Positions 1-7,508 of a stretch of 19,520 bases of DNA are shown here, piece after piece. The position numbers and the translations under genes are program-made. Origin of the DNA: an uncultured Mycoplasmatota bacterium (lineage in GTDB: Bacteria; Bacillota_I; Bacilli_A; RF39; UBA660); the NCBI GenBank assembly GCA_946494345.1, contig CAMMBX010000010.1, forward strand, positions 1 through 19,520, in the 5' to 3' direction. How positions within the stretch are numbered: position 1 is the stretch's first letter; the number at the start of each line of letters is the position of its first letter. The notes beneath the pieces were generated by a model, which was given only the letters and a program-made list of their open reading frames with translations, ran no database searches and was not told the DNA's origin.

Positions 1-71
1 ACTTCTTCACTCATTAGTTCTTGTTGTAAGTCCATATATTTCTTTTCAGTAGCTTCAAGACGTTCTATCAT
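1..71 (-). CDS. prfA: Peptide chain release factor 1 (N-terminal fragment, cut by window edge)
   Basis: Only the first 23 codons lie in the window. They read MIERLEATEKKYMDLQQELM and then SEE, which matches the N-terminal coiled-coil start typical of RF1 (compare the family pattern of M-(L/I)-(D/E)-RL-E-x-x-E-x-x-Y-x-x-L). RF1 recognises UAA and UAG stop codons and triggers peptide release on the ribosome. The start is the ATG at 71-69, with GAAAGGA at 87-81 as ribosome binding site, 9 nt upstream. A good promoter lies just upstream. The catalytic GGQ motif is outside the window, so the call rests on the N-terminus alone. Confidence 0.75.
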   Translation of the reverse strand, partial: MIERLEATEKKYMDLQQELMSEE

Positions 72-99
72 TATAACCAGTCCTTTCTTTTTCTTTGTA

Positions 100-128
100 A
101 TTATAGCATAGCTTACCTTTAAATACAA
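100..128 (-). promoter_or_regulatory. Promoter of prfA
   Basis: On the minus strand, a -35 TTGTAT (128-123) and -10 TATAAT (105-100) are separated by 17 bp. The -10 is preceded by TGC, giving an extended -10. Predicted transcription start is near 93, which leaves a leader of about 20 nt before the prfA ATG. Confidence 0.7.
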
Positions 129-166
129 TCTTTGTTTATATCATTTTATATTATATAGTTAACTTG

Positions 167-175
167 TGATATAAT
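167..175 (+). promoter_or_regulatory. Extended -10 promoter of the APH-like kinase gene
   Basis: TGATATAAT is a perfect extended -10 (TGN plus TATAAT). No good -35 is seen 16-18 bp upstream, which is common for extended -10 promoters. It sits about 32 nt before the ATG at 208 and is divergent from the prfA promoter. Confidence 0.6.
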
Positions 176-207
176 ATTTATATGTTATAGTTAAGCTAGA
201 GGTGTTT

Positions 208-1110
208 ATGATAATATTAAAAGAAGAATTTAAAGAAAAAATAATTAATAGACATCAAAAAGATGGCATCAAGTGGTTGGAAAGTATTAATTCAGTTATA
301 GATAAATATACTAATATTTTTCATTTAAGAGATATAAAACTTTTAGATTATTTATCAATGAATATAATCCTTACTGCAAATGCACAAGATTATGGTGATA
401 TAATTATAAAGATAGGGGCTCCTGGAATGACTTTTATTAATGAGATAAAATATATTAATTTTATGCCCATTGATAATATGGTTAAATGTTACTACTATAA
501 TATAGAGGATAGAATTATGATATTAGAAAAGATTACTCCAGGCTATACTTTGTTTAATGAAAAAAGCTTTAATAAACGACTTAAAATATTTAGTATGCTG
601 TTAAATAATGTTTGTAAAGAAACTATGTTCTTGAATAAATTTCCAAGCTATGAAGATAAATTAAAAAGAAAATTAATAGTTGCTAAAAGTCTTGATAATG
701 TTGATCCTAATATTTTAGATATGTTAATCTTATCTAATGATATGTATAAAGAAATTGCGAGTATGAATTTACCTAAATATGTTTTACATAAAGATTTAAA
801 GCATAAAAATATTTTAAAGTCTGAAACAGGATGGAAAATGATTGATCCACATGGGGTAGTAGGTAAAAAAGTTTTTGATACCTGTCAATTCATTAAAGCA
901 GAATTACCTAATAATAGTGTAAAAAGCATTAAAAAAATCGCTAAAAAAGTAGCGAAAAGTATTAACGAAGATGTAGATTTAATTTATAAAGCTCTATATA
1001 TAGATACTACTACTAAAATTCTTTTTTATATAAAATCTAAAGATGATAAAGACACTATTTCATATAATATTAACTTATGCAAGAATATTTTAAACTGTAT
1101 TAAAAAATAA
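208..1110 (+). CDS. APH(6)/hydroxyurea-type antibiotic phosphotransferase family protein
   Basis: A 300-residue soluble kinase-fold protein resembling the aminoglycoside/hydroxyurea resistance kinases (streptomycin 6-kinase type). Numbered from the ATG at 208, the Brenner motif is VLHKDLKHKNIL (192-203), with catalytic Asp196 and Mg-binding Asn201. It is followed by MIDPHGVVGK, with Asp213 as the DFG-equivalent metal ligand; the IDPxGVVGxxxxD pattern is characteristic of this family. Lys68 in IIIKIG is the likely ATP-binding lysine. An in-frame GTG at 202 exists but lies inside the AGAGG binding site (198-202), so ATG 208 is chosen. Length fits the family (about 260-310). It is convergent with the transporter operon. 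Substrate cannot be told from sequence: it may phosphorylate an antibiotic or an endogenous small molecule. The usual HGDLH is HKDLK here. Confidence 0.72.
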   Translation: MIILKEEFKEKIINRHQKDGIKWLESINSVIDKYTNIFHLRDIKLLDYLSMNIILTANAQDYGDIIIKIGAPGMTFINEIKYINFMPIDNMVKCYYYNIEDRIMILEKITPGYTLFNEKSFNKRLKIFSMLLNNVCKETMFLNKFPSYEDKLKRKLIVAKSLDNVDPNILDMLILSNDMYKEIASMNLPKYVLHKDLKHKNILKSETGWKMIDPHGVVGKKVFDTCQFIKAELPNNSVKSIKKIAKKVAKSINEDVDLIYKALYIDTTTKILFYIKSKDDKDTISYNINLCKNILNCIKK

Positions 1111-1114
1111 AATT

Positions 1115-1984
1115 TTAGTTTTTCTTTTTTCTAAGATATACAAGATATAGAGCGATGGCAATTTGGATATATCCTATTAAAGCTGCTACTCCAAAGATAT
1201 CTGCTATTATTCCCATCAATAGAAAGTAAAAGGTTGCATTTTTAGATGATATGTCTAAAATATTAGTTAATATTAACATCTGCATACCTAAAGCACAGTT
1301 ATAAGAAAGGTCTGAGATAAAAATATATAATAAATAGATATTAGAGATTTTATCTTTCTTAAAAGCTTTTAGATAGTCTTTTAGACTGACATTCTTATAA
1401 TGAACTCTATCATTGAGTTTTACTTTACTTAGAGAGAATAATGCTATTACTAGACATATTAGGGTAATTAAAAGAAAACTATTGTAGTTAAAAACATAAT
1501 TTCCTATAGTAAAACCAAGTAATAGTCCTCCTATTAAAACTCCTAAATCTTGGCATATATAGGTTGTTAGTTGTCTATAACTATAGACTTTATCATCTTT
1601 AATAACTCTTGTGATTAAGGGATATATGGCTAAATATCCTACTGTGTAACTTGCAATATCAAAGATAAATAGTATCGCTATAAATCTAGTAGATAAATGC
1701 TGATATCCTATAAAAAGAATAATGTAAGAAACTATTCTTATTAAGAGAGTTACACTTAATAACTTCTTTATGTTGGTCATACTTATTTTTAGGGAAATAA
1801 ATATTATAGAGATGGCTCCAAAGAAAGTTGCAAGACTCATTACTCTACTTATTTCACTTGGGTCAAGACTATTCTCTTCTAACCACAGAAGCCTAAAGTT
1901 ATTCCATAAACCAAAAGAAATACTAAAGAATATAATCATTAAAAATATATATTTTAAGTTTTTGTTCTTAATTAATTCTTTCAT
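1115..1984 (-). CDS. MFS transporter, shortened, probably by an internal deletion
   Basis: The 289-residue hydrophobic protein begins MKELIKNKNLKYIFLMIIFF and shows MFS-like architecture: six N-terminal membrane helices (about residues 12 to 185), a charged cytoplasmic linker (about 187-213), then only about three more helices. MFS carriers usually have about 400 residues and 12 helices. The end of helix 8 (GIIADIFGVAAL) runs straight into IGYIQIAIALYLVYLRKKKN, which looks like a final helix plus basic tail, so helices 9-11 appear to be missing in frame. The binding site AAGGAGT overlaps the stop codon of the upstream ABC gene, so the two were co-expressed. Family membership is from topology and composition rather than a named subfamily. 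It is likely a non-functional exporter remnant, although the reading frame is open. Confidence 0.6.
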   Translation of the reverse strand: MKELIKNKNLKYIFLMIIFFSISFGLWNNFRLLWLEENSLDPSEISRVMSLATFFGAISIIFISLKISMTNIKKLLSVTLLIRIVSYIILFIGYQHLSTRFIAILFIFDIASYTVGYLAIYPLITRVIKDDKVYSYRQLTTYICQDLGVLIGGLLLGFTIGNYVFNYNSFLLITLICLVIALFSLSKVKLNDRVHYKNVSLKDYLKAFKKDKISNIYLLYIFISDLSYNCALGMQMLILTNILDISSKNATFYFLLMGIIADIFGVAALIGYIQIAIALYLVYLRKKKN

Positions 1985-1994
1985 GTTCTACTCC

Positions 1995-3725
1995 TTATAT
2001 GTTATTATTACTTACACTACTACTATCTCTTAAGTTTAAATAGTATTTATTATCTTCTAAAGACTTAGGTGAACCATCGGCAACTTTCTTTCCTTTATCA
2101 ATAATAATTAAATGGTCAGCTTTATTCATTACATCTTTTTTATGAGTAATAATGATAACAGTATTAGTTTTAGATAATTCTTTAAAGACTTTAACTACTT
2201 TTCTAGTATTAGTAGCATCCAAAGATGAAGTTACTTCATCGAAAAGTAATATTTCTGAGTTTGTTAAGATACTTCTTGCAATAGATAGAAGTTGTTTTAA
2301 GCTTGTAGATATATTAGTACTATTTTCATCAATAACAGTATTATAGCCTTTAGGCAAGCTTAATATCTCATCATGTATTTCTAAATTATTACATACTTCT
2401 TGACATCTTTTAAAGTTAGGTTCTACTAAAGTCAAATTATCTTTTATACTCATATTAAAGAGAATACTTTTTTGAGTTACAACACTGACATTAGTCTTAT
2501 AAACATCTTTAGTATAATTATAAATATCTTCTTTATCAATTAAGACTTTACCACTATCAGGTTTTATTAATCTTAGAATAATATTTAATATTGTACTTTT
2601 TCCACTACCACTACGTCCTACTATAGCCGTTAATTCATTAGGTTTAACTTTAAAGGTTACATCTTTTAAGACTTGTTTATCTTGATATGAGGAATAAACA
2701 TGACTGAATTCTAGACTTCCTTTAATATTATCTTCTTTAACAGTGTTTGTTATTTTATTATTTTTAGGACGATAATTTAAAAGAGAATAAATTCTTTCAA
2801 CAGATACTCTACAGTCTACGACATTCTTTACACAGGTTTGTAAGACATATTTTAACTCCTGGTTTAACATAGTAAAGTATCCTATTACTAATACTATCTT
2901 ATCAACAGTGTAGGCGTTTTGAAATAATAGAAATAGTGTAACTGCATAAATACTTACTTCTCCTAAATCTAATATTAATTGTAAAAAGTTTATTTGAATA
3001 TCATTATATCTTCTTTTTAATCTATAGTTATGACAGAACTTCTTATTAATAGTATTAAAATAATTATAGTACTTATCTTTTATATCATAAACTTTCATTT
3101 CCTCTAATGATGATAATTCTTCTAGAAAGACACCAGCGATTTTATCTTGATACTTTCTTTGTTTATTTAAGTACTTTACGATTTTTTCATTAAATATCAT
3201 CATAAAGATTACATAAAGACTTGAGAATAAGGACACTACTAATCCTACTAAAGGAGAGGTTAGGGCCGTTAATATTACAATTACAACTATTCTAATAAAA
3301 CCAATAATAATATCACTTAAATAATCGTTAAAACTTGTAATTTTCCAAATATCACTAGATGATGCTTGTAAAACTTCATCTATGTCTTTATGTTTAGAAA
3401 ATTCTAAATCATATGTTGCTAATTTATCAAAGACTTTCTTCTTTAAATTTACATAGCAATAATTTGAGTCTAAAGCTCCACCTTTATAATTCCAGTAGTA
3501 AAATATAACTTTAGCTGTCGCTGCGGCAAAGAAGTAAAATATCCATTTTAAGGCTTCATGATAGTCTCCTAATGTTAAATATTTAACAATACCTGAGGCT
3601 GTTAAAGGTAAGAGAATACTTGCGATGACTGCTAGGGCTTTTGATGTAAAAATCATTGTATAATAAAGTTTATTAGGCTTAATACAAGACCAATATTTTT
3701 TATAAGTATCTATCATTAATCTCAT
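1995..3725 (-). CDS. ABC exporter half-transporter (permease-ATPase), canonical Walker B subunit
   Basis: The 576-residue protein has an ABCB-type membrane domain (helices in about residues 20-300) followed by an ATPase domain. ATPase landmarks are Walker A GRSGSGKS (370-377), Q-loop VTQKS (416-420), Walker B ILLFDE (492-497) with catalytic Glu, D-loop SSLD, and switch His528 in IITHKK. The signature motif is not LSGGQ but ISTSL (472-476), followed by KQLLSIARSI. A non-canonical signature paired with intact Walker B and switch His is expected of one half of a heterodimeric exporter. The partner would be the broken gene just upstream, whose end overlaps this start (ATGA at 3725-3722). The binding site GAGGTG is 5 nt before the ATG. 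Without its partner it is probably inactive or must pair with another subunit. Substrate unknown. Confidence 0.85.
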   Translation of the reverse strand: MRLMIDTYKKYWSCIKPNKLYYTMIFTSKALAVIASILLPLTASGIVKYLTLGDYHEALKWIFYFFAAATAKVIFYYWNYKGGALDSNYCYVNLKKKVFDKLATYDLEFSKHKDIDEVLQASSSDIWKITSFNDYLSDIIIGFIRIVVIVILTALTSPLVGLVVSLFSSLYVIFMMIFNEKIVKYLNKQRKYQDKIAGVFLEELSSLEEMKVYDIKDKYYNYFNTINKKFCHNYRLKRRYNDIQINFLQLILDLGEVSIYAVTLFLLFQNAYTVDKIVLVIGYFTMLNQELKYVLQTCVKNVVDCRVSVERIYSLLNYRPKNNKITNTVKEDNIKGSLEFSHVYSSYQDKQVLKDVTFKVKPNELTAIVGRSGSGKSTILNIILRLIKPDSGKVLIDKEDIYNYTKDVYKTNVSVVTQKSILFNMSIKDNLTLVEPNFKRCQEVCNNLEIHDEILSLPKGYNTVIDENSTNISTSLKQLLSIARSILTNSEILLFDEVTSSLDATNTRKVVKVFKELSKTNTVIIITHKKDVMNKADHLIIIDKGKKVADGSPKSLEDNKYYLNLRDSSSVSNNNI

Positions 3726-4003
3726 ATTAACACCTCACTTTCAGAGTTAATTTTCTCTTTTAACTCTTCTAAAGACTTATAACTTTTTACTTTGCCTTTA
3801 TTTAAATAAAATATCTTGTCGGCTCTATTAATTAAATCTTCTCTATTAGTTATAACTAAAATAGTATGGTCTTCTTTAAGTCTTACTAAAAGGTCTATAA
3901 TTTCGTTAGTTGTTTTAGGGTCAAGAGATGCTGTTATATCATCCATTAGAAGAATTTCCGCATCTGTTAAAAGACTTCTAGCGATGGATAAGAGTTGTTT
4001 TAC
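3722..4003 (-). pseudogene. Broken ABC exporter half-transporter, piece 3 of 3 (C-terminal ATPase end)
   Basis: This frame carries the C-terminal part of an ABC ATPase: KQLLSIARSLL, Walker B ILLMDD, D-loop ASLD, and the switch region ILVITNRED. Walker B ends in Asp instead of catalytic Glu, and the switch His is Asn. Both changes mark the degenerate subunit of a heterodimeric exporter. The frame could be opened from an ATG at 4030, but that ATG lies in Walker A coding DNA read in the wrong frame and directly follows a TAA, so it is not a natural start. Real homology begins at the deletion junction near 4003-3985. The stop TGA overlaps the start of the next ABC gene as ATGA, a relic of translational coupling. 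Confidence 0.8.
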
Positions 4004-4949
4004 CGCTTCCAGATGGTCCAATAAAGACATTTAAAGTATTAGGCTTTATTTCTAGATTAATATTATCTAAAATATATTTAGAATTATATTTATAACTTAC
4101 ATTTTTAAAGACAATAGAACCATATATTTCATCATTTTCATATTTGCCAAAGAGATTTGATAAATCATCCTCATAGGTTAAGGCTTCATTTACTCTTTTA
4201 ACAGAGACATGATATTCTTTTATTTCACGATATGATCCTACAAGTTCTGTTAAGTTTTCTATTAATTGGTCATAATAACCTATAATTAAGATTACTAAAT
4301 CAATAGTAGCGTTAAATTTAACCATAAAGATTAATAAAACAAGATATAAAATAAGTTTTGTGTATTGAGGTATTAAAGTACTAGTATTTTCATTTTTTGC
4401 AAAGTATTTACGTTTTTTAAAATAGGCCTTAGTATATCTATTTAGTTTAGTTTGTAACTTTTTATAAAGATTATCTTTTATAGGCAGTGTCTTTATTTCT
4501 TTTAAGGCATTTAACTCTTCTACATAAGTAGAATTAATAGTATCATTATGTTTCTTTTGTTCTTTTAAATATTTAGAGTACTTATCCATATTTTTTGTCA
4601 TGAAAATAATATATATTATTAAGGAAATAACGGTGATAATAGCAAAAATAAGGTGCGCTTTAAAGATTAATATTACGGTTAAGATAATCATAAAAATTGT
4701 AGATATATAGACAGTTATAGAATCCAATAGATAACAAAAACTTGGAATATCATCTCCTACTAAGCTTAACATTTTACCATTATCTAGAGTCTTAGTGATT
4801 TTTCTTGATGAGGTACATATTTTGTTAAATAGTTTTTTATGAATAGTATCGCTATAATAAGTTTGAAGAAAACTATAGATATAATAATTAAAATACCAAA
4901 TAACTTCATAGACAATGTAGGCAATTGCTAGATAAAATGTATATGTGTA
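3978..4949 (-). pseudogene. Broken ABC exporter half-transporter, piece 2 of 3 (membrane domain to Walker A)
   Basis: This open frame runs from just after a TAA (4952-4950) to a TAG at 3980-3978. It encodes most of an ABC exporter membrane domain (from TYTFYLAIAYIVYEV through several helices) and the start of the ATPase domain (YGSIVFKNVSYKYNSKYIL), ending in Walker A GPSGSGKTTLI and then HR-stop. Q-loop, helical subdomain and signature motif are absent: Walker A DNA is joined directly to signature-region DNA, out of frame. An ATG at 4772 could start a product, but it is internal to the membrane domain. Upstream the frame continues piece 1 after a frameshift near 4945-4955. Confidence 0.8.
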
Positions 4950-5115
4950 TTAAGGTGTTACCATCTGTTGCATACTTTATTATTTGACTAGCAAAGTAAG
5001 GAAAGAAAGCCATAACAACATAACCCAAGATGCATGATAAAAAGAAAAGAAAGGTCATAAATTTTTTAAATGGTACTACTTTAAAATCATTATATAATTC
5101 TTTTAAATACTTCAT
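4906..5115 (-). pseudogene. Broken ABC exporter half-transporter, piece 1 of 3 (N-terminus)
   Basis: The original start of the partner ABC subunit. It begins MKYLKELYNDFKVVPFKKFM, followed by a first membrane helix (FLFFLSCILGYVVMAFFPYF) and SQIIKYATDG, which aligns by eye with the GIVKYLTLGD segment of the downstream ABC subunit. After about DGNTLIH the frame shifts and ends in a short unrelated tail at a TGA. The ATG has a strong site (AGGAGTGGAG) and an extended -10 promoter upstream, so the operon is probably still transcribed. At most a 69-residue non-functional peptide would be made. Disruption is inferred from this single sequence; a base-call error could mimic the frameshift but not the downstream deletion. 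Confidence 0.8.
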
Positions 5116-5140
5116 AACTCCACTCCTATACTATAGGACA

Positions 5141-5149
5141 ATTATATCA
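5141..5149 (-). promoter_or_regulatory. Extended -10 promoter of the exporter operon
   Basis: On the minus strand, TGATATAAT (5149-5141) is a perfect extended -10, located 26 nt upstream of the ATG at 5115. There is no strong -35; TAGTTC at the 17-bp position is poor. The element lies just downstream of the rpoE terminator. Confidence 0.6.
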
Positions 5150-5150
5150 G

Positions 5151-5190
5151 AAAAAAAGAAAAAGAACTAATATTTTATCTTTAGTTCTCT
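5151..5190 (-). terminator. Intrinsic terminator after rpoE
   Basis: On the minus strand, AGAGAACTAA (5190-5181) pairs with TTAGTTCTTT (5170-5161) across a 10-nt loop, with one G-U pair. A T-rich tract (TTCTTTTTTT) follows. The rpoE stop codon (5183-5181) lies inside the left arm of the stem. Confidence 0.8.
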
Positions 5191-5630
5191 TCTAATTCAT
5201 CTTCATCAACGACTACTAAGTCTTTTAAATCTTCATTAGCATCATCATAGTCATCATCGTCATCTGTATCTCCAGAATCATAGTTATCTTCCTCTTCTTC
5301 ATCTGGTAAGATAGTATCTTCTTTTATTTCTTCTTCATCATCTTCTTCATCTTCATCATCAGTTACTTTTACTATTTTATCAGAAGTATGACGACTTCTT
5401 AAATCCCAACAACCATCTTCTAGAAGAATAAACCTTTTATCAGTTGTAAGTAAAGTATAATAATCTCCTATTTTTTCTTCATATGTTTTATTAGGAAGTT
5501 CTAATAATGTTACTACTCTTTTGAAAAGATCAGCAGTATTCATCTTTCCTTCTTCTTCTAATATATAATAAGTTATGTCTTTATGTGATAATAATTCTAA
5601 ATCTTCTTTTTTCATTTTAGCTAACTTCAT
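5181..5630 (-). CDS. rpoE: RNA polymerase delta subunit RpoE
   Basis: The 149-residue protein has the two-part layout of delta. An N-terminal globular HARE-HTH domain (about 1-85: KMKKEDLELLSHKDITYYIL, then LLTTDKRFILLEDGCWDLR) is followed by a very acidic, low-complexity tail (about 90-149) of Asp/Glu runs. Delta binds Bacillota RNA polymerase, displaces non-specific nucleic acid and sharpens the response to initiating NTP levels. The start is the ATG at 5630, with AGGAGG 7 nt upstream; an earlier in-frame ATG at 5657 lies upstream of that site and is rejected. The B. subtilis protein is about 173 residues, so the tail here is somewhat shorter. It lies after argS with its own promoter region and ends in a terminator. 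Confidence 0.93.
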   Translation of the reverse strand: MKLAKMKKEDLELLSHKDITYYILEEEGKMNTADLFKRVVTLLELPNKTYEEKIGDYYTLLTTDKRFILLEDGCWDLRSRHTSDKIVKVTDDEDEEDDEEEIKEDTILPDEEEEDNYDSGDTDDDDDYDDANEDLKDLVVVDEDELEEN

Positions 5631-5655
5631 AAAAATTCCTCCTATAGCTAAGAGC

Positions 5656-5740
5656 ATTATATGCTACTATATTTTAATGTGTTCTTCGTGTTGTTAATTA
5701 AATCATATAAACTTATAGCATGATTTTATATAAAAGGCAA
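5656..5740 (-). promoter_or_regulatory. Promoter region of rpoE, two candidate promoters
   Basis: Distal candidate: -35 TTGCCT (5740-5735), 17 bp, then extended -10 TGC TATAAG (5720-5712). It would give a leader of about 75 nt. Proximal candidate: -10 TATAAT (5661-5656) without a good -35, giving a leader of about 20 nt. The whole argS-rpoE gap (5631-5765) is AT-rich. It also holds an AT-only inverted repeat after the argS stop that is too weak to call as a terminator. Confidence 0.5.
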
Positions 5741-5765
5741 TACTTTTTTATATATTTATATTTTT

Positions 5766-7508
5766 TTACATTTTTTCAGGCACTTTAATTGCTAGTATAT
5801 CAAGTAATTCTTCATTAGTTTCTTTGACTAAATTTGTTAAAGTAAGCCAACTTTCTCTTTTCTTTTCATCACTTTCTGTTAAGATATGATTAGCTTCATA
5901 GAATCTACTGTATAAACTTGTCAAGCTATATAAATAATCTGCTATAGAGCTTAAGTCTTTATTATTATAAGCTTTATGTAAAATATTATTCTTCTCCATT
6001 AATAAAAGTATTATTTCTTTCTCAGTATTAGTTGGTTTATTATAGTAGTTACTATAGTTTATACCTTGAACTTTCGCTTTATTCAAGATAGATTTCATTC
6101 TGATAGTATTGTATAAAATATAGGGACCAGTTTTTCCTTCTACGTCGATGAATTTACTAGGTTCAAAGATATAATCTGTTGTTCTATTAGGCAAGAAGTC
6201 AGCATATTTAATGGCAGCGATAGCAATTTTTTCAGCAATTTCTTCTTTATTGTCCATATCTTTATTCATATGAGCAAGTATTTCTTCTTTAACGCTTTTA
6301 ATAAGACTTTTTAAAGTTGCCGCGTTACCATCTCTTGTTTTAAATGGCTTACCATCCGTTCCATTCATTGTGCCAAAGCCATAGAATTCTAAAGCTGTAC
6401 TTTTAGGGACAAGGTTTGTTTTATAGGCTGCTCTAAAGACTTGTTCAAAATATAACCCTTGACGCATATCCGTTATATACCATATTTCGCTAGGATTAAA
6501 TCTTTTCATACGTGATGTTATTGTGGCAAGTTCCCTTGTAGCATAAAGAGTCGCTCCATTACTTTTAATAACAACTAGTGGTGGCATAGGTGCTTTATCA
6601 GTATCTTCTATTACTTCAACAATCTTCGCCCCTTCACTGTTTGTTAAATAACCTGATTTTTCCATAATATCAAGAGTTTCTTTGATGTAAGGATAAGCAT
6701 CACTTTCTCCTTCCCATAAGTCAAAATCAGTATTTAATTCTTGGTAGATACTTTTTATATCTTTTATAGATATTTCTTTTATTTTATTCCAAAGAGCAAC
6801 ATAACCTTTATTTTCACCTGACTCTAACTTGGCAGTTATTTCTCTTACTTCATTCATTATCTCTTCATTTTCTTTGGCTTTTATACTAGCGGTAGGATAG
6901 ATTTCTTCTAGGTCTTTTCCTGTTATAGGTAACTCATCCCAAGTAGTTTCCTCTTTTCCACTAAAATAGTTAAGATTAGGATATCTTTGTTTTATCTCAT
7001 AGATTACCATGCCTGATTGACGACCAATATCGCCAAAATGAACATCTGATATGACTTCTTTACCAAGATGTCTTGCAAGACGTTTTAATGCTTCTCCAAT
7101 ATTAGCACTTCTTAGGTGTCCTACATGAAGAGTTTTAGCGATATTCGCACCACCATAGTCGATGATAATTCTTTCTTTATTAAGTTTTTCCACATCTTTT
7201 GTGGAACTCTTAATAACTTTTTCCACATATTCTGTTAATAACTCATCCTTAAAACTCAAGTTAATAAAACCAGCACCAGCGATATTTATATCTTTAAAAT
7301 ACCCTGTTTCTTCTAGACATTTAACTAGGTCTTCAGCAATATCTCTTGGTGACTTATGCATGATTTTAGCAAGCTTCATAGCATCATTTATTTGATAATC
7401 TCCTAGTTCTTTTTTGCTACTTGTTATTAATTGTACTTCATCAAGGGGAATACCTTTTTCATTAAACTTAGCTAGTATATCTTTTTCCACAGTATTTAAA
7501 AAACTCAT
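5766..7508 (-). CDS. argS: Arginyl-tRNA synthetase
   Basis: The 580-residue class I synthetase charges tRNA-Arg. Domains in order: N-terminal ArgRS-specific domain (about 1-100, with GDYQINDAMKLAK and AGAGFINLSF); Rossmann catalytic core with IIIDYGGANIAKTLHVGHLR, where HVGH (128-131) is the HIGH motif; DVHFGDIGRQSGM; and the C-terminal DALR anticodon-binding domain ending in KVPEKM. A classic KMSKS is replaced by the FKTRDGNAA-type segment, normal for many ArgRSs. The start is ATG 7508, because GGAGG sits 5 nt upstream; the in-frame ATG at 7520 is beside that site. The start overlaps the ywiB stop (ATGA 7508-7505), so translation is likely coupled. Confidence 0.96.
   Translation of the reverse strand: MSFLNTVEKDILAKFNEKGIPLDEVQLITSSKKELGDYQINDAMKLAKIMHKSPRDIAEDLVKCLEETGYFKDINIAGAGFINLSFKDELLTEYVEKVIKSSTKDVEKLNKERIIIDYGGANIAKTLHVGHLRSANIGEALKRLARHLGKEVISDVHFGDIGRQSGMVIYEIKQRYPNLNYFSGKEETTWDELPITGKDLEEIYPTASIKAKENEEIMNEVREITAKLESGENKGYVALWNKIKEISIKDIKSIYQELNTDFDLWEGESDAYPYIKETLDIMEKSGYLTNSEGAKIVEVIEDTDKAPMPPLVVIKSNGATLYATRELATITSRMKRFNPSEIWYITDMRQGLYFEQVFRAAYKTNLVPKSTALEFYGFGTMNGTDGKPFKTRDGNAATLKSLIKSVKEEILAHMNKDMDNKEEIAEKIAIAAIKYADFLPNRTTDYIFEPSKFIDVEGKTGPYILYNTIRMKSILNKAKVQGINYSNYYNKPTNTEKEIILLLMEKNNILHKAYNNKDLSSIADYLYSLTSLYSRFYEANHILTESDEKKRESWLTLTNLVKETNEELLDILAIKVPEKM

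Noticed and set aside
202..207. GTG at 202 as start of the kinase gene
   Set aside because: It falls within the AGAGGTG ribosome binding site; ATG 208 is placed correctly relative to AGAGG.
1103..1125. Terminator between the convergent kinase and MFS genes
   Set aside because: Only an A/T-only inverted repeat is present, too weak to call.
1770..2346. Plus-strand open frames at 1770-2033 and 2152-2346
   Set aside because: They are antisense to the MFS and ABC genes, show no binding site or recognisable domain, and mirror the coding periodicity of the real genes.
4028..4030. ATG at 4030 as a true start of a small ATPase protein
   Set aside because: It is Walker A DNA read out of frame, immediately after a TAA and without a ribosome binding site; the protein lacks Walker A.
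3816..4034. Plus-strand open frame antisense to the ABC fragment
   Set aside because: Shadow of the ATPase coding region with no start signal or family resemblance.
7162..7395. Plus-strand open frame within argS
   Set aside because: Antisense shadow of a clear argS coding region.
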